From positions 62,001-126,000 of the forward strand of contig NZ_RMVG01000011.1 of NCBI RefSeq assembly GCF_003813865.1: a stretch of DNA of 64,000 nucleotides. Reading direction: 5' to 3'. Position 1 is the stretch's first letter. Each line of letters starts with the position of its first letter. Under the pieces are notes generated by a model. It was not told the DNA's origin, searched no databases, and worked only from the letters and a program-made list of their open reading frames with translations. Source of the DNA: Candidatus Pantoea deserta. Lineage in GTDB: Bacteria > Pseudomonadota > Gammaproteobacteria > Enterobacterales > Enterobacteriaceae. Both the position numbers and the translations under genes were made by a program. Positions 61,632-64,000 of the stretch are shown here, one piece after another.

Positions 61632-63059
61632 ATGAATACCGTTATTGCACAACAGATTGCCGATCAGGGCGGCGTGGAAGCCTGGCTGACCGCGCAACAG
61701 CATAAAAGTCTGCTGCGTTTTCTTACCTGCGGCAGCGTGGACGACGGCAAAAGCACGCTGATTGGCCGTCTGCTGCACGACACCCGCCAGATTTACGAAG
61801 ATCAGCTCTCTTCGCTGCACAACGACAGCAAGCGCCACGGCACTCAGGGCGAGAAGCTCGATCTGGCGCTGCTGGTGGACGGTTTGCAGGCCGAGCGCGA
61901 GCAGGGCATTACCATCGATGTGGCTTACCGCTACTTCTCTACCGAGAAGCGCAAATTCATCATTGCCGACACGCCGGGACACGAGCAGTACACCCGCAAT
62001 ATGGCGACCGGCGCCTCGACCTGCGATCTGGCGATTCTGCTGATCGATGCGCGTAAAGGCGTGCTGGACCAGACGCGTCGCCACAGCTTTATCTCTACGC
62101 TGCTGGGCATTAAGCATCTGGTGGTGGCGATCAATAAGATGGACCTGGTCTCCTACAGCCAGGAGACTTTTGAACAGATTAAACAGGATTACCTCGACTT
62201 CGCGGCGCAGCTGCCAGAAGACCTGGATATTCGCTTTGTGCCGATGTCGGCGCTGGAAGGCGACAACGTCGCCACGCCGAGCCAGACCATGCCGTGGTAC
62301 AGCGGCCCAACGCTGCTCGACGTGCTGGAAACTGTCGAGGTGAAGCGCGTGGTCGATGCGCAGCCGATGCGTTTCCCGGTGCAGTACGTCAACCGTCCTA
62401 ACCTGGATTTCCGCGGCTATGCGGGCACGCTGGCTTCCGGCGTCGTAAAAGTGGGTCAGCGCGTGAAGGTGCTGCCGTCGGGCGTAGAATCGACCATCGC
62501 GCGCATCGTCACCTTTGACGGCGACCTGGACGAAGCTGGCGCAGGCGAAGCCATCACCCTGGTGTTGCAGGATGAGATCGACATCAGTCGGGGCGATCTG
62601 CTGGTCAACAGCGACGCCGCGCTGGAAGCGGTGCAGTCCGCGACCGTTGATGTGGTCTGGATGGCGGAACAGCCGCTCCAGCCGGGTCAGAGCTACGATA
62701 TTAAAATCGCCGGTAAAAAGGCGCGTGGACGCGTGGCGAAGGTCATCCATCAGGTAGAGATCAATACGCTGGAGAAGCGCGCCGCCGAAACGCTGCCGCT
62801 AAACGGCATCGGTCTGGTTGAAATGACCTTCGACGAACCTATGGTGCTGGATAAATATCAGCAGAACCCGGTAACCGGCGGCATGATCTTTATCGATCGT
62901 CTGAGCAACGTTACCGTGGGCGCGGGCATGATCCATCAGCCGCTGAGCGGCGCCGTGCGGCAGTCTGGCGAGTTCAGCGACTTTGAGCTGGAGCTGAACG
63001 CGCTGATCCGTCGTCACTTCCCGCACTGGAACGCGCGCGATCTGCTGGGCGGTGAGTAA
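61632..63059 (+). CDS. cysN: Sulfate adenylyltransferase subunit 1 (GTPase)
   Basis: A 475-residue EF-Tu-like GTPase partner of CysD. G1 [17 protein letters not shown]2 region [12 protein letters not shown]3 [13 protein letters not shown]4 NKMDLV and G5 MSAL are all intact, followed by beta-barrel domains. There is no fused CysC kinase; cysC is separate and starts within the stop (TAATG). Confidence 0.98.
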   Translation: MNTVIAQQIADQGGVEAWLTAQQHKSLLRFLTCGSVDDGKSTLIGRLLHDTRQIYEDQLSSLHNDSKRHGTQGEKLDLALLVDGLQAEREQGITIDVAYRYFSTEKRKFIIADTPGHEQYTRNMATGASTCDLAILLIDARKGVLDQTRRHSFISTLLGIKHLVVAINKMDLVSYSQETFEQIKQDYLDFAAQLPEDLDIRFVPMSALEGDNVATPSQTMPWYSGPTLLDVLETVEVKRVVDAQPMRFPVQYVNRPNLDFRGYAGTLASGVVKVGQRVKVLPSGVESTIARIVTFDGDLDEAGAGEAITLVLQDEIDISRGDLLVNSDAALEAVQSATVDVVWMAEQPLQPGQSYDIKIAGKKARGRVAKVIHQVEINTLEKRAAETLPLNGIGLVEMTFDEPMVLDKYQQNPVTGGMIFIDRLSNVTVGAGMIHQPLSGAVRQSGEFSDFELELNALIRRHFPHWNARDLLGGE

Positions 63060-63664
63060 TGGCGCAGCACGATGACAACGTGGTGTGGCACGACCATCCG
63101 GTCACGCGCGAGGCGCGGGAACAGCAGCACGGCCATCAGGGCGCGGTGCTGTGGTTTACCGGCCTGTCCGGCTCCGGTAAGTCTACCGTAGCCGGCGCGC
63201 TGGAGCAGGCGCTGCATCAGCTTGGCGTCAGCACCTATCTGCTGGATGGCGATAATGTGCGCCACGGGCTCTGCCGCGATCTGGGCTTTAGCGACGAGGA
63301 TCGCAAAGAGAATATCCGCCGCGTCGGAGAGGTGGCGAAGCTGATGGTGGATGCCGGGCTGGTGGTGCTCACCGCCTTTATTTCGCCGCACCGCGCCGAA
63401 CGACAGATGGTGCGCGATCTGCTGCCCGAAGGCCGTTTCATCGAGGTGTTTGTCGATACGCCGCTGGCGGTGTGCGAAGCGCGCGATCCGAAAGGGTTAT
63501 ATAAAAAAGCCCGCGCGGGCGAGCTGCGTAACTTTACCGGCATCGACAGCGTCTACGAGGCGCCCGAGCAGGCGGAAATATGCTTAGCGGGCGAACAATT
63601 GGTTACAAAACTGACCGGCCAATTGTTAGACCTGCTGCGCGACCGCGATATTATCGGATCCTGA
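63059..63664 (+). CDS. cysC: Adenylylsulfate (APS) kinase
   Basis: A 201-residue kinase (E. coli 201) that phosphorylates APS to PAPS, the substrate of CysH. Walker A is [29 protein letters not shown] and the phosphorylated-serine segment [12 protein letters not shown] are present. It is the last gene of cysGDNC, followed by a hairpin and ygbE. Confidence 0.98.
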   Translation: MAQHDDNVVWHDHPVTREAREQQHGHQGAVLWFTGLSGSGKSTVAGALEQALHQLGVSTYLLDGDNVRHGLCRDLGFSDEDRKENIRRVGEVAKLMVDAGLVVLTAFISPHRAERQMVRDLLPEGRFIEVFVDTPLAVCEARDPKGLYKKARAGELRNFTGIDSVYEAPEQAEICLAGEQLVTKLTGQLLDLLRDRDIIGS

Positions 63665-63672
63665 ACAGACAA

Positions 63673-63698
63673 GCGGCAAATCGCACTGGATTTGCCGC
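63673..63698 (+). terminator. Hairpin between cysC and ygbE
   Basis: GCGGCAAATC (63673-63682) and GATTTGCCGC (63689-63698) form a perfect 10-bp stem around 6 nt. No T tract follows, so it may be an mRNA-stabilising or weak terminator element. Confidence 0.5.
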
Positions 63699-63719
63699 CT
63701 CAGCGTCAACAGGATTTTT

Positions 63720-64000
63720 ATGCAGAATGTCACTCCTATGCTGGCCCGCAAAGATGAACGCACTCCGGAAGAGCCTCGCTCTTCGCTGCCGGGCGGCATC
63801 ATCGGCTTTCTTTCCTACTGGTGCGCGCTGGCGATCCCCTTTCTGTTGTACGGCTCTAACACGCTGTTCTTCTTCCTCTATACCTGGCCGTTTTTCCTCG
63901 CGCTGCTGCCGGTGTCGGTGCTGATCGGCATCGTTCTCAGCATGGCGCTGCGCGGTAATCTTCTCTGGACCACGCCTGCCACCGCGCTGGTGGTGGTGTG
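63720..64000 (+). CDS. ygbE: YgbE/DUF3561 inner membrane protein; 3' end cut by window
   Basis: The frame opens at ATG 63720 after CAGGATT and runs to the window end, giving 93 residues so far of about 107. SLPGGIIGFLSYWCALAIP and LYGSNTLFFFLYTWPFFLAL match E. coli YgbE, which also follows cysC. At least two membrane helices are visible. Function unknown. The frame is often shadowed by a longer, spurious one starting at 63580 inside cysC. Confidence 0.93.
   Translation, partial: MQNVTPMLARKDERTPEEPRSSLPGGIIGFLSYWCALAIPFLLYGSNTLFFFLYTWPFFLALLPVSVLIGIVLSMALRGNLLWTTPATALVVV

Noticed and set aside
63580..63924. 114-codon frame overlapping cysC and ygbE
   Set aside because: It is in a different frame from the conserved ygbE sequence starting at 63720 and begins inside cysC.

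Overview
The window is a chromosomal segment from an enterobacterium. Gene content and order closely follow the Escherichia coli region running from gcvP-ygfF-bglA through yqfA-ygfZ-sdhE-cptA-fldB-xerD-dsbC-recJ-prfB-lysS, lysR-lysA, galR, aas-lplT, barA-rlmD-relA-mazG-pyrG-eno and queE-queD-cysJIH to cysDNC-ygbE. The GC-rich coding style, a cysG placed directly upstream of cysDNC, a secreted pyrophosphatase between queE and queD, and the lack of CRISPR-Cas next to iap point to Erwiniaceae (Pantoea/Mixta/Erwinia group) rather than Escherichia; that placement is an inference. No rRNA, tRNA, insertion sequence or prophage was seen.

Layout. 1-9.2 kb: end of gcvP, ygfF-like SDR, bglA with an RpiR-type regulator, yqfA behind a 30-bp palindrome that looks like a FabR operator, ygfZ, sdhE-cptA, fldB. 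9.3-15.5 kb: xerD-dsbC-recJ, prfB with its programmed +1 frameshift, lysS. 15.6-21.5 kb: a trypsin-like lipoprotein, an MFS exporter, the divergent lysR/lysA pair, a GNAT acetyltransferase and galR with its operator. 21.7-35.3 kb: an accessory block lying between galR and aas. In E. coli this interval holds only the small RNA genes omrA and omrB. Here the two Omr-type sRNA genes are 2 kb apart and a PBP3 (FtsI) paralogue lies between them. A molybdopterin oxidoreductase lies on the galR side, and a four-gene RND efflux operon (adaptor, two pumps, outer-membrane factor) on the aas side. 35.4-49.4 kb: aas-lplT, barA, rlmD-relA, mazG, pyrG-eno. 49.5-51.1 kb: an AT-rich islet with an orphan type VI secretion module (Hcp, Tlde1-like L,D-transpeptidase-fold toxin, periplasmic immunity candidate). 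51.3-64 kb: queE, periplasmic pyrophosphatase, queD, then the assimilatory sulfate reduction genes cysJIH and cysG-cysDNC on either side of a YciI-like gene and iap, ending in ygbE cut by the window edge.

How the genes work together. cysDNC activates sulfate to PAPS, cysH reduces it to sulfite, cysJI reduces sulfite to sulfide, and cysG supplies siroheme for cysI, so nearly the whole pathway lies within 10 kb. The accessory envelope functions (PBP3 paralogue, RND pump, T6SS effector, and Omr sRNAs that in E. coli repress outer-membrane proteins under EnvZ-OmpR) suggest the galR-aas and eno-queE intervals are the variable parts of an otherwise conserved backbone. The most noteworthy observation is the split omrB-PBP3-omrA arrangement with a matching 30-bp upstream block before each sRNA.
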